Below the pieces are notes generated by a model, which did no database searches, was not told the DNA's origin, and saw only the letters and a list, made by a program, of their open reading frames with translations. This document shows, one piece after another, positions 26,896-34,476 of a stretch of 64,000 nucleotides of DNA. The DNA comes from Pseudomonas monteilii. Lineage in GTDB: Bacteria; Pseudomonadota; Gammaproteobacteria; Pseudomonadales; Pseudomonadaceae. The first letter of the stretch is position 1. The number at the start of each line of letters is the position of its first letter. The stretch lies in NCBI GenBank assembly GCA_001534745.1, contig CP013997.1, forward strand, positions 2,728,001 to 2,792,000, read 5' to 3'. The position numbers were made by a program, and so were the translations under genes.

Positions 26896-27318
26896 CTATA
26901 CGGCAGCGTGCTCAAAGCGAATATGCTCAGTCGCTACCGGCTCAAGGCGACCGAGCTGAATATCGAGCAGGCTATCGAGGTGGCGACTCAGCCGCTCAGC
27001 CAAAGCACCAGCCGATTCCCCCACAAGGCGCACTGATTGATCAATCGCTTGCTCGAGCGGATCAAGACCTGCAAACGCTTCACCCTGGGCCAGGGCCGGC
27101 AACCGCGACGGCCCGTCTTCACTGAGGTGGAAGACCACATGCTTGATGTCTGGCTTGGCGCCGGGGTTGCCCAACTGGCGCTCAGCATCTAGGTCGGGCG
27201 ATACGATGCACACGTCGCGACCGTACTCGGCACGCAGCGCGCGCTCGATCAGCGCCAGCACATGGGACTTGCCTGCGCCAACTGGCCCGCTGACAACGAT
27301 TTCAATGGTCTTGCTCAC
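26896..27318 (-). CDS. Small P-loop NTPase (140 aa)
   Basis: Residues 7-20 (VVSGPVGAGKSHVL) form a clear Walker A motif, and CIVSPDLDAERQ may provide the acidic strand. The rest is helical. It is too short for a helicase; a nucleotide kinase-like or regulatory ATPase is possible. The GTG start follows GAGGAACGATC. It heads the cassette that ends with the Acb2-like gene, so a counter-defence role is an inference from context only. Confidence 0.65.
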   Translation of the reverse strand: MSKTIEIVVSGPVGAGKSHVLALIERALRAEYGRDVCIVSPDLDAERQLGNPGAKPDIKHVVFHLSEDGPSRLPALAQGEAFAGLDPLEQAIDQSVRLVGESAGALAERLSRHLDSLLDIQLGRLEPVATEHIRFEHAAV

Positions 27319-27491
27319 GATCGTTCCTCGCTTGTACGAACCCAGGTTTGATCTGGTGCCTAATTTTTGGTGGTTACAGCAACGTCTTTCAGAGAAGATG
27401 GAAGGCCGGAGTAGAGCAGATCTAGACGATCTAGCCTTGCTAGCCTATTTGAACCCTCAAACGAAAAGTCCTCGGACGAGGCGGTAACTGA

Positions 27492-27812
27492 ATGGAATTT
27501 CAAGCAGAACAGTTGGATGATCTTTCAATCCAAGTGCTAACTACCCTTTATCAAGCTTTTCCCGACCCTGTGCGCTTGCTCCCAGCTGGCTTTGGGTTAG
27601 CTGCAAGCTATGACCCGGGCGAAGAATTAGCCCCTAAATATGGTTCAATGCCGCTTCTGTCGACTAAGAACTTCCTCATGGGCCGCGGAATGATTGTGAT
27701 GTCACTTACTGCAAATGGTCCTGCGCATAGCTTAAGTGGCACAGGCTTATATATCTGCGAAAAAATTGGCCTTAAACGGGACGTGGCCTTAAGTGAGAAC
27801 GTGTTCAGCTGA
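27492..27812 (+). CDS. Unknown plus-strand moron protein (106 aa)
   Basis: The gene is on the strand opposite to the surrounding late operon and lies in an AT-richer island (about 27320-27860). The protein starts MEFQAEQLDDLSIQVLTTLY, is soluble and slightly acidic, and has no recognised motif. The ribosome site is weak. A gene of this type inserted between late genes is usually expressed from the lysogen. Confidence 0.5.
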   Translation: MEFQAEQLDDLSIQVLTTLYQAFPDPVRLLPAGFGLAASYDPGEELAPKYGSMPLLSTKNFLMGRGMIVMSLTANGPAHSLSGTGLYICEKIGLKRDVALSENVFS

Positions 27813-27861
27813 GATAAATTGGAAAACTGGCTTTCAAGCTATGCGAATCGATTCCTGCTGA

Positions 27862-28179
27862 TCAGGGTGCAACTCGACTGAGTGCTTCGTCCGCTTTGTC
27901 GGCTGCTTGAGAGGCAGTGGTCGCTGCCTTCGTGGCCTTAGCGGCGGCGGTACCGGTCTGGCGCGCAAGCTCATCCAAGCGCAGGTCACGCTGCTCGATC
28001 GCGGCGTCGTAGGCCTGGCGCACCTCGGCCACCTGTTCCAGGTAGGTCTTGGCAAGCGCCCACTGCGCCAGCTGATAACCGCCGAAGCCACCACCTACCA
28101 TCAGCAGGATCGCGATTGCCCATACCTCGACGCGGCGCCACCAGCGCCGGGCCATGAATTCCAATACGCATCTATCCAT
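27862..28179 (-). CDS. Membrane-anchored coiled-coil protein (105 aa)
   Basis: A basic N-terminus is followed by one membrane helix (VWAIAILLMVGGGFGGYQLA), then a coiled coil with an Ala-rich tail. Topology resembles i-spanins or class III holin-like proteins. The ATG overlaps the stop of the upstream gene (TAATG). With its neighbour it lies between the nin-like region and terminase, where many lambdoid phages keep lysis genes. Confidence 0.55.
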   Translation of the reverse strand: MDRCVLEFMARRWWRRVEVWAIAILLMVGGGFGGYQLAQWALAKTYLEQVAEVRQAYDAAIEQRDLRLDELARQTGTAAAKATKAATTASQAADKADEALSRVAP

Positions 28180-28550
28180 TATCGGGCACCTCCGAGTTGG
28201 GCGCGTAGGCGCGAGATCTCCTCGCTTTGAAGTGTCACGCGTTCGGTGAGCTGCCCCACCTGGCTGGTGAGGGCTTCGATCTTGCCTTCCATGCGACCAA
28301 CCAGGGCGGCCAGGTCATTCCGCTCTTTGGCGAACTGGTCGGCACGCGCTTCAGCCTGTTTGCGGGCCTCGCGCTCAGAGTCGAGCAGTTCATTCAGACG
28401 GCGGACGGTACCAATGTCGGCGTTGTCCATGGCGCGGTCGGCTGCGTCCTTCGAGAGGAATTTGCGCAACCAGAGAAAAGCGCCCAGCAGTACAGTGCCC
28501 GTGCCGCCCAGCCAGGTGGCTGTGCCTGGGCCGAGGTCGGTCGGGTCCAT
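28179..28550 (-). CDS. Membrane-anchored coiled-coil protein, holin-like candidate (123 aa)
   Basis: The N-terminus has one hydrophobic helix (TATWLGGTGTVLLGAFLWL) followed by a long heptad-rich segment (residues 45-118). Related proteins in Pseudomonas prophages are variously labelled. No other holin candidate lies beside the endolysin, so this pair deserves a test. The leader carries a terminator-like hairpin and CTGGAG ribosome site. Confidence 0.55.
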   Translation of the reverse strand: MDPTDLGPGTATWLGGTGTVLLGAFLWLRKFLSKDAADRAMDNADIGTVRRLNELLDSEREARKQAEARADQFAKERNDLAALVGRMEGKIEALTSQVGQLTERVTLQSEEISRLRAQLGGAR

Positions 28551-28561
28551 CGAGTTCTCCA

Positions 28562-28626
28562 GAAAAAAAGCCCTAGCATTTGCCAGGGCTCAGAAAAGAA
28601 AAAGCCCAGCTAAACGGCCGGGCTTT
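28562..28626 (-). terminator. Two tandem hairpins upstream of the holin-like pair
   Basis: AGCCCT/AGGGCT (28569-28590) is followed on the minus strand by T7 and the gene's ribosome site. AAAGCCC/GGGCTTT (28601-28626) has U-runs on both sides. Together they separate the acidic-protein gene from late functions, a natural point for late antitermination. Confidence 0.8.
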
Positions 28627-28646
28627 CTTAGAATCAAGGATTTAGG

Positions 28647-28880
28647 TCAGAGATCATTCCATTTTTCAATATTGTGTTCCCACCCTTCCCTATTGTCTTT
28701 CTCATACTCGTCTTCTTCATCTTCGTCATCATCGTACGGAGAATCATAAAACGGGTCGCCCGGCTCCTCGTCATCATCCTCTACCGCGAAGTCGCCGTCA
28801 TAGACGCGCTCCAGTTCTGGTTCTGGTTCTAATTCTGGTTCTAGCTCGTGCTCTGGCTCGTCATCAATAAAGTCGATCAC
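28647..28880 (-). CDS. Very acidic protein (77 aa, 37 Asp/Glu)
   Basis: By my count 37 of 77 residues are acidic and only 4 are Lys/Arg. It has an EP/EL repeat (ELEPELEPEPELE) and an uninterrupted run of nine Asp/Glu (DDDEDEEDE). GTG start after GAGGTGCGATA. Such charge is seen in DNA-mimic inhibitors of restriction and other DNA-binding defences, but also in inert spacers. No sequence family is recognised; the function is open. Confidence 0.6.
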   Translation of the reverse strand: MIDFIDDEPEHELEPELEPEPELERVYDGDFAVEDDDEEPGDPFYDSPYDDDEDEEDEYEKDNREGWEHNIEKWNDL

Positions 28881-29051
28881 TATCGCACCTCAAATAGGCT
28901 AACTGGGCGATCGCTATATATAGGCGCTAGAATTTTCTGTCAACAAAAAACCCGGCACAATGGCCGTGCTTTCTTGGTCAGTCCTCAACGTGCGCAGGAA
29001 TGACAGGATGGCGCTAATTTCTCTCACTCTCTCAGCAATGTCAACAAGCAA

Positions 29052-29738
29052 TTACGCAGCGTCCCTGTCCAGCAATCCTTCAGCATGGAGAATCGCCCTG
29101 ACCTCAGTCAGCGCATCGTTGATCATGCCGTCGAGCTTTTCCTTGATCCCGGCGCGCCAGCGGTACCGTGTCGGTTCCGAATTGGCCTCCAAGTCCCATG
29201 TGTTCATGTCGTAGAAGCTGTCCGGAAGAATGATCAGGTCTTCGGCAATGGCTTCTACCTTCTTTCGTTCGGCGTGCCCTGCAGCAATGGCTGCATTGAC
29301 CAGGCTGTCGCGGCGCCATTCCGACGCATCGAGCGGGATATCGACCGACACCGATCGCGGGCCTTTTCGTCGAGCGCCCTTCAGTTTCGGTATTGCCCAG
29401 GCGGTGACTGCCTTGTAGATGAAGAGCGGCGGCGCAGGGCTGGCGATCAAGGGCGTGATGGCGGAAATACCCTGGATCTTCTTGGCCTTGCTGGTGGCGT
29501 ACTTCGCCTTCAAGGCGTTCCAATGCCGAGGGATGAGCAGGTGATGCAGGCGTGCAGCCAGCCAGTAGTCCACCTGCGAGCGGTCTACGTCATGCGCCTG
29601 AGCGCCCAGCGTAGCCAAGCACCCCCCATCTTCCTCTGCCGACTTGTAGAGCTTCTGCCAGGCCTGCCCCTTCGCTGCCCCCTTTTCCCCTGCTGCCAGA
29701 GCAGCAACCACTGCACCCGATACGCTGCTGTAGATCAT
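29052..29738 (-). CDS. Phage protein at the late-regulator position (228 aa)
   Basis: Begins MIYSSVSGAVVAALAAGEKG; helical with a basic middle (KLKGARRKGPRSVSVDIPLD) and HTH-like helices in the second half. It is the last gene of the early minus-strand operon, where lambdoid phages encode the Q antiterminator. I do not recognise Q motifs, so late regulation is inferred only from place. The ATG at 29738 follows GAGGGGAAGGGC. Confidence 0.55.
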   Translation of the reverse strand: MIYSSVSGAVVAALAAGEKGAAKGQAWQKLYKSAEEDGGCLATLGAQAHDVDRSQVDYWLAARLHHLLIPRHWNALKAKYATSKAKKIQGISAITPLIASPAPPLFIYKAVTAWAIPKLKGARRKGPRSVSVDIPLDASEWRRDSLVNAAIAAGHAERKKVEAIAEDLIILPDSFYDMNTWDLEANSEPTRYRWRAGIKEKLDGMINDALTEVRAILHAEGLLDRDAA

Positions 29739-29748
29739 GCCCTTCCCC

Positions 29749-30066
29749 TCAATCCCCGGTGTAGTTCGTTCCGCCGGCACCGCGGCGGTTATTCGATCGG
29801 TAGTCGGCGCCAGCTCCATCTGGCTGGCGCCTGGTCGCTTGCTCGAGCTGCCTGCTCATGGCACGCAGCTTCATGTTCAGTTGGGTCACCAGCTCCTCGA
29901 GCGGTACCGCCTCCCCTGTGGCAGCATTCACCCAGCCGGAGGCGTTGCATTGGTCGCAGGCCAGATCGTGAAAGACGCCACGGGTGATCCCCTCGCCCCG
30001 GCACCAGGTGCACGGCGCCAGCTCGATCATCGCCTTGCGCAAGGCAGGCCCGTGGCTCTTCTTCAT
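29749..30066 (-). CDS. Zinc-finger phage protein (105 aa)
   Basis: It carries a CTWC...CDQC pair (about residues 19-22 and 37-40) in a DnaJ-like zinc ribbon, then a helical segment and a Gly/Asn tail. It is coupled to the VRR-NUC gene (ATGA). A role in late antitermination or DNA transactions fits the place but is unproven. Confidence 0.65.
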   Translation of the reverse strand: MKKSHGPALRKAMIELAPCTWCRGEGITRGVFHDLACDQCNASGWVNAATGEAVPLEELVTQLNMKLRAMSRQLEQATRRQPDGAGADYRSNNRRGAGGTNYTGD

Positions 30067-30494
30067 GCTGCCACCCGTGGCGTCGGCGCCAGCGCCAAGT
30101 AAGCCCTAAGCGTCTGCATCGCTTCGAAGTGGCCACGGCACACCACGGCCAGGTACCCCTGCTCGTTCAGCGCCTGGATGCAGCTGTGCTGGGAGGGACT
30201 GATCTCTGCGTCATTCGGCGGCGTGGCCTTGAACTCGATGTACAGGCCGAAGTACCCACCGCGCGCCATCGGCAGCACCAGGTCGGGAACGCCCGCACGC
30301 ACGCCCTGGGCCTTGAGCTTGATCGCCACCAGCTTGTGCCGGTGTCCGCCGTTGGGAACGTGGTAGATCAGCTTGGCCACGGCCGGGTAACGCAGCTCGA
30401 TCTCTTTGATCAGCGCGGCCTGTTCCTGGCCTTCATGATCAGCCGGGCGCTTGCGTGGGCCTGGGTTGCGAAACGGTGGCTTCTGAGTGATCAC
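30063..30494 (-). CDS. VRR-NUC domain nuclease
   Basis: The 143-residue protein has the VRR-NUC pattern: IYHVPNGG, AQGVRAGVPDLVLP with the catalytic Asp, then LYIEFKA with Glu and Lys. Such phage enzymes act on branched DNA, replacing Rap/RusA-type resolvases in nin-like regions. The GTG start overlaps the upstream stop. Confidence 0.85.
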   Translation of the reverse strand: MITQKPPFRNPGPRKRPADHEGQEQAALIKEIELRYPAVAKLIYHVPNGGHRHKLVAIKLKAQGVRAGVPDLVLPMARGGYFGLYIEFKATPPNDAEISPSQHSCIQALNEQGYLAVVCRGHFEAMQTLRAYLALAPTPRVAA

Positions 30495-30793
30495 GCCGCC
30501 CCCTTCACAGTCAGGATGCCCGCGCGGATCAGCGCTTCGTGCGTCTCGGCGATCGCGCGCGGCATGTCCGACCAGTCCACCTCACCCAGGCCGCGCCCGT
30601 CGAGCACGTCATGGCAGGCCGAGCAGGCGTAGACGGCCACGGTGTCGAAGCCCTTCATGCCCATACCCTTCTGGCCGCATGGCAGGTGCGCCAGCACGGT
30701 CGTCTCCGGGTTGAAGTTACAGATGCCGGGGATGCGGACCGTGCAGTCCTGGCCGCGCGCGCTGTCTCGCAGTTTCTTGCTGGTCACACGCAC
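30491..30793 (-). CDS. YbcO-like protein (DUF1364)
   Basis: The 100-residue protein matches E. coli DLP12 YbcO in pattern (ARGQDCTVRIPGICNFNPET, VLAHLP, then YACSACHDVLDGR). The Cys/His layout suggests an HNH-like, zinc-bound nuclease fold. It lies in the nin-like operon with a GTG start inside the end of its neighbour. Confidence 0.85.
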   Translation of the reverse strand: MRVTSKKLRDSARGQDCTVRIPGICNFNPETTVLAHLPCGQKGMGMKGFDTVAVYACSACHDVLDGRGLGEVDWSDMPRAIAETHEALIRAGILTVKGAA

Positions 30794-31065
30794 GGCTCGA
30801 CCTCCCTGGCTTTCAGCTGCTCTGGCTCGAACTTTCCAGATAACGGCATGAGTTCACCATCACCATATGCGGTCATCTTCGGGCTCAGGCTGGGGCACGT
30901 GACGAACCATCCAGCAGTCGGCGCAACGAAGGAAGGACGGCCCTTGATGGAGAGCGTCTCACCCTTCGCAATTCCCTTCACGATCTCAACCTGGCTGCCT
31001 TGGGCGACTACTGCATCCGGGACCAGGGTCAGCGCCAGGTCACCTGGCTTGAATTGATGGCTCAC
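30784..31065 (-). CDS. Nin-region protein of unknown function (93 aa)
   Basis: Beta-rich, SH3-like pattern (FKPGDLALTLVPDAVVAQGS, then a VEIVKGI stretch). The GTG start overlaps the NinB stop (GTGA). Similar small proteins accompany NinB in pseudomonad prophages; the function is unknown. Confidence 0.6.
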   Translation of the reverse strand: MSHQFKPGDLALTLVPDAVVAQGSQVEIVKGIAKGETLSIKGRPSFVAPTAGWFVTCPSLSPKMTAYGDGELMPLSGKFEPEQLKAREVEPCV

Positions 31066-31529
31066 GCTGCGGCCTCCCATTGCTCGGGCATTCGGCCCTT
31101 CGGTTCAGTCCAGTGCACCCCACGCTCGGCGCCGAACACATACATGCACTCGATCACGTCGCCCAGCTCGGCTACGGTCATGCGCTTGGTACTGACGCCC
31201 AACATCACCACACCGCCGTTGATGCCCGAAGCCATGCGCACCTCCTGGCGGGCAGCGGCGGTCATGAGCGTTTTCCAGTCCTCGGCGTCCAGCTTCTGCA
31301 TGACCCCGTTCACCGGCCAGTCCACCTGGCGCGCTATATCGCCCAACATGGCCCATAGCTTGGCGTTCTGCTCGAGCGTGCGCCGGGACTTGACCGGGCG
31401 CACGATGATCTCGATGGCACCAGCAACAGCCAGCTCGGTAGCGAAGAGATAGGCCAGGCGGCAGACCTCCCGCACTCGAGCCGGCCCAGACGACCAGAAG
31501 TGTCGAGGTTTCGCGATTAGGTCAGCCAT
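31062..31529 (-). CDS. ninB: NinB-like recombination protein
   Basis: The 155-residue protein has the NinB (Orf) pattern: IEIIVRPVKSRRTLEQNAKL, WAMLGDIARQV and DWKTLMTAA. In lambda it helps RecFOR-type loading on SSB-coated DNA. It overlaps the upstream gene by 8 bases. Confidence 0.9.
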   Translation of the reverse strand: MADLIAKPRHFWSSGPARVREVCRLAYLFATELAVAGAIEIIVRPVKSRRTLEQNAKLWAMLGDIARQVDWPVNGVMQKLDAEDWKTLMTAAARQEVRMASGINGGVVMLGVSTKRMTVAELGDVIECMYVFGAERGVHWTEPKGRMPEQWEAAA

Positions 31530-31908
31530 GGCTCGACTCCTTGGCCATGGCCGCGTCGATGAAAGCGTCAGTACGATTCATCGGGATCTCAGCAACCTCT
31601 TTCCAAGTACCTGAGCGCTGACGATTCAGCCACCGGTACCGCTCGGCATCCTTGCGCAGCGCATCGCAGTCAGCGCGCAGGCTTTGGATTGCGCGGAAAT
31701 TGGCGCCATCGCGTAGTGCCTCGTTCTCGGCCTTGAGCTGGTCAAGCCGCCGCCCTTGAACCTTGAACTCTTCCCAGCAGGCCTTGCGGTCAGCGCCGAT
31801 ACGCTCGATCTCCACGAGCAGCTCCAGCATGTCATCGCCTGTGATCTCCATTGGGTGATGGCCCCAGTCGACGGCGGCTGCGCGTAGTTTTGCTTTGTCG
31901 ATGGTCAT
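31522..31908 (-). CDS. Ead/Ea22-like phage protein (128 aa)
   Basis: It has a coiled-coil middle and the ALRKDAERYRWLNRQRSGTW block common in Ead/Ea22-type accessory proteins of lambdoid phages. The function is unknown. ATG at 31908 overlaps the upstream gene. Confidence 0.65.
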   Translation of the reverse strand: MTIDKAKLRAAAVDWGHHPMEITGDDMLELLVEIERIGADRKACWEEFKVQGRRLDQLKAENEALRDGANFRAIQSLRADCDALRKDAERYRWLNRQRSGTWKEVAEIPMNRTDAFIDAAMAKESSHG

Positions 31909-32171
31909 GGCAGCACCTTCAGGCCCTGGGCCTCGATCGCATCAATTGCTTCTGCGCAGTAGTCGCCGGTGTCGTGTACCTCGTTAGGGTCTGGCAGCTC
32001 CACCACCACGGCGGCGCGAGAGGCCTGCCAGGCGTACCAGCGGTCCTCGGTTGCCTGCCAGACATAGCGATCGCCATCCATGTGGAAGTCGCACTCTTCG
32101 TAGCTAAGCTCGACGAGGTAGTGATGTTCGAACTGCTCTCGGCTGACGTCGCGCATCTTGTTGGTGTCCAT
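31905..32171 (-). CDS. Phage protein of unknown function (88 aa)
   Basis: Acidic, W/Y-rich (YVWQATEDRWYAWQASRAAV). Coupled to both neighbours by one- to four-base overlaps. Similar proteins occur in nin-like regions of Pseudomonas phages without assigned function. Confidence 0.6.
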   Translation of the reverse strand: MDTNKMRDVSREQFEHHYLVELSYEECDFHMDGDRYVWQATEDRWYAWQASRAAVVVELPDPNEVHDTGDYCAEAIDAIEAQGLKVLP

Positions 32172-32404
32172 CAGTGCTGCTCCTGAAATTGGCGCCGAGA
32201 GGTAGCGGTGTCCGGGTGCATCTCAAAGACGTTCAGCGGCTTGAAGCTGGCCAGGAATGACGGCTTGTGGTTGGTCAGCAGCCACTCATTGCGATACAGG
32301 TTGAAAGCGAATACCTGCCTGCCGACGCGCATCCAGAAAGCCTCGTAGTAAGAGCCAAGGGCGTAAGCATGGGTCGCACCGCGCGGGGATCGAATAACTG
32401 GCAT
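32171..32404 (-). CDS. Phage protein of unknown function (77 aa)
   Basis: Begins MPVIRSPRGATHAYALGSYY, aromatic-rich. The ATG at 32404 overlaps the upstream stop (TGATG) within the repeated junction GGAGTGCAAGTGA. Possible longer GTG starts up to 32413 lie inside that junction. Confidence 0.55.
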   Translation of the reverse strand: MPVIRSPRGATHAYALGSYYEAFWMRVGRQVFAFNLYRNEWLLTNHKPSFLASFKPLNVFEMHPDTATSRRQFQEQH

Positions 32405-32631
32405 CACTTGCACTCCCGCATGAAGGCGGCCATGTGGCCCATTTGCTCGACGATTGCGTTTTCCTCGGCTGCCACTGCCGCCGAGATTTTCTCCTTGCGG
32501 GCCAGGCAGCGCCGACAGTCAACCCGGGACCACTCGCCAGTGAGGTTGCTCGCCTCGCCCAGCCAAGTGCCGCAAGAAGCCTGCTCGCTCGACTCATCGC
32601 TCTGGGGCTGGGGATCAAAGTGCGTTTTCAC
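32404..32631 (-). CDS. Cys-containing phage protein (75 aa)
   Basis: It reads VKTHFDPQPQSDESSEQASC then GTWLGE and VDCRRCLARKEK, so three Cys could bind a metal. The GTG start overlaps the stop of the P-like gene and uses AAGGAG at the end of that gene. It ends MRECK. No family known to me. Confidence 0.6.
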   Translation of the reverse strand: MKTHFDPQPQSDESSEQASCGTWLGEASNLTGEWSRVDCRRCLARKEKISAAVAAEENAIVEQMGHMAAFMRECK

Positions 32632-33422
32632 TTGCACTCCTTGCCGGCCACAGGACCGCGCTTGATATTCAACTTGGCCAGCAGCAGCGCGCGGCAGGCT
32701 TGAGGGTTGGAGGGGATCGCCTGGCGGCTCATGGCCTGGCCCAGGCGCCACTCGCCGTACTCCTCGGCCAGCTGCAGCTCGGTTTTCTGGCTGTCGTGGC
32801 CGATCCCGGTCAGCACCGGCTCGAGTGGACGGCCCTCGACCAGCGCTCGGATGGTGATGTCATAAGCCCGGTCGAACACGGCGCGCGCCTTCTCCGGCAG
32901 CAGGTCGGCCAGGTTGTACATCTCGCATTGCAGGGCGGCGTGACGCACAGCTTCATGGGACCAGGTGCGGGCGCCAGACCGACTCGGGTGCAGGTTCACC
33001 AGCGCCTCACGAAATGCCAGGTTGTGGCTCGGGATGCCCAACGATTCGGCTGTGGGCAAGCACATGGCGATGAACTCGCCAGCGCTCGGTGCGAAAGGGC
33101 TGCCAAGGGCACGGCAACGCTGGATGCCGAAAACGATCTGGTCGATGTCGTGTATCTGCGCGTCCATGAACGCCTTCATCCAGCTGCGCTTGGCCGCGCC
33201 CAAGGCCAGATCATCCGGCCAGGCCTGTTTCCAGGCAGGGAAGATGGCCTGCAGCTCGCGGAACAAGCTGTTCACCACGTTGATAGTGCCTGGGTCCAGC
33301 TTCTTGGGCTGGGCCGGGGCTGCCGGCGCAGGTATGTTCCCCATCTTCTCAACGAGCTGGACACGATCGTTCACGTTGCCGATCAGCGCCTGAACGCTTT
33401 GTGTTGGTCTTGGCTTGCTCAT
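32628..33422 (-). CDS. Replication protein P-like helicase loader
   Basis: The 264-residue protein matches the lambda P family pattern: VNSLFRELQAIFPAWKQAWP, KAFMDAQIHDIDQIVFGIQR and SPFAPSAGEFIAMC. It would load the host DnaB helicase at the O-bound origin. The start overlaps the O-like stop. Confidence 0.85.
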   Translation of the reverse strand: MSKPRPTQSVQALIGNVNDRVQLVEKMGNIPAPAAPAQPKKLDPGTINVVNSLFRELQAIFPAWKQAWPDDLALGAAKRSWMKAFMDAQIHDIDQIVFGIQRCRALGSPFAPSAGEFIAMCLPTAESLGIPSHNLAFREALVNLHPSRSGARTWSHEAVRHAALQCEMYNLADLLPEKARAVFDRAYDITIRALVEGRPLEPVLTGIGHDSQKTELQLAEEYGEWRLGQAMSRQAIPSNPQACRALLLAKLNIKRGPVAGKECK

Positions 33423-34168
33423 AGATCACCCAAGTCGTTTGCCCAGCTGGTGTCGTCGAAGTCCGGGCCGTTTGTACGGCCAGAGCGCTGCTGTGCACCG
33501 GCCAGCACCTTGTCCGGGAACAGGCCGGTCCAGCCGTTGCTGATGGAAAGGTTGAGCACGGCGTCGGGCGCCGGGTGATTGGCCAGGGCCTTGGCCTGCT
33601 GCTCGCACGTCTTGGCGGTCAGTGGCTTGCGGATCTCCACGCGGTGCTGGCACCAGTCCGCCCAGGTCTGCTCGCTGACGTTGCAGGGCTTGGCAGTCAG
33701 GGGATCGAACTTCGGTGCCTTGCGCGAAGCGGGCGACGCTGCCTTGGCAGGGGCGCGCCCTACACCCTCAGATGTACTGTTGCTCTGTGTATTACTTCCC
33801 TGCGTGTTTTCCGAATAGGGGTCACCGCGTTTTCCGAATAGGGTCGAAGCGTTTTCCGAATAGGTATTCGATTTTCCGAATAGGTCAGTGAGGCGAACGC
33901 GGCGCTCCACAACCTGGCGACCATCGCGGATCAACTCGACCCGCAATAGGCCCTTGGCAGACAGCGAACTGATGATCTCGGAGACACGGGAGTTCGACAG
34001 GCCGAAGAACCTGGCGAAATGGCTGTTGCTGGCGTAGCAACCCCGCTTGGGGTCTTGCAGGCTACCGATCTCGACCATCATCACCTTCTCGGTGATCGAC
34101 AGGGAGTGGTCCAGCCAGACCTCAGCAGGGATCCAGACGCCCTTGAACTGGCGCGGAATATCAGTCAT
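33419..34168 (-). CDS. Replication initiator, O-like winged-helix protein
   Basis: The 249-residue protein has a winged-helix N-terminus (SITEKVMMVEIGSLQDPKRG, FFGLSNSRVSEIISSLSAKG). A variable middle (residues 95-121) is encoded by the iteron cluster, and a helical C-terminus probably contacts the P-like loader. The order O, P and the origin inside O match lambda. Confidence 0.85.
   Translation of the reverse strand: MTDIPRQFKGVWIPAEVWLDHSLSITEKVMMVEIGSLQDPKRGCYASNSHFARFFGLSNSRVSEIISSLSAKGLLRVELIRDGRQVVERRVRLTDLFGKSNTYSENASTLFGKRGDPYSENTQGSNTQSNSTSEGVGRAPAKAASPASRKAPKFDPLTAKPCNVSEQTWADWCQHRVEIRKPLTAKTCEQQAKALANHPAPDAVLNLSISNGWTGLFPDKVLAGAQQRSGRTNGPDFDDTSWANDLGDL
33807..33885. other. Phage replication origin: four 14-bp iterons in the O-like gene
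   Basis: GTTTTCCGAATAGG occurs at 33807-33820, 33830-33843, 33852-33865 and (first base A) 33872-33885. Start-to-start spacing is 23, 22 and 20 bp, about two helical turns. The copies are translated in two different frames, giving LFGK or YSEN alternately. The DNA repeat rather than the protein is therefore conserved. Position in the middle of O equals lambda ori. Confidence 0.88.
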
Positions 34169-34476
34169 TGGCCGCGCTCCGCTTCGATGAGCGCGTCAAG
34201 GCGCGCCAAGCTATCGCGCACACCTGGGCGGTATGCGTCGAAAAGCTCCGCGCGGATTCGCCCGCCCGGCCCATCTGGGTCGAAAGCATGCCCAGCTGCC
34301 CAGCGATCCATACATGCGCTTGCACGCGCACAGGTGTTGCGCAGGCTCTGAACCTCGGCCTTGAGCTGGTCATATACCTCGGCCATCACCACATCGGGCC
34401 CGTGAGGGCTGTAGGTGATTCGATTGCCGGCTTCAGAAAGCATCTTGACGGCCTTGTAGCGGTGCACTTCGTTCAT
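34165..34476 (-). CDS. Early phage protein of unknown function (103 aa)
   Basis: Begins MNEVHRYKAVKMLSEAGNRI, helical with two Cys. It is coupled at both ends (ATGA overlaps) between Rha and the O-like initiator, where lambda places cII. No CII similarity is evident. Confidence 0.55.
   Translation of the reverse strand: MNEVHRYKAVKMLSEAGNRITYSPHGPDVVMAEVYDQLKAEVQSLRNTCARASACMDRWAAGHAFDPDGPGGRIRAELFDAYRPGVRDSLARLDALIEAERGQ

Noticed and set aside
29052..29738. Assignment as antiterminator Q
   Set aside because: Position fits but I see no Q-family motif, so it is listed as unknown.
33807..33885. Iterons considered as a CRISPR array
   Set aside because: Repeats are 14 bp with 6-9-bp gaps inside a coding gene; no spacers of normal length and no cas genes. 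No CRISPR array is seen anywhere in the window.
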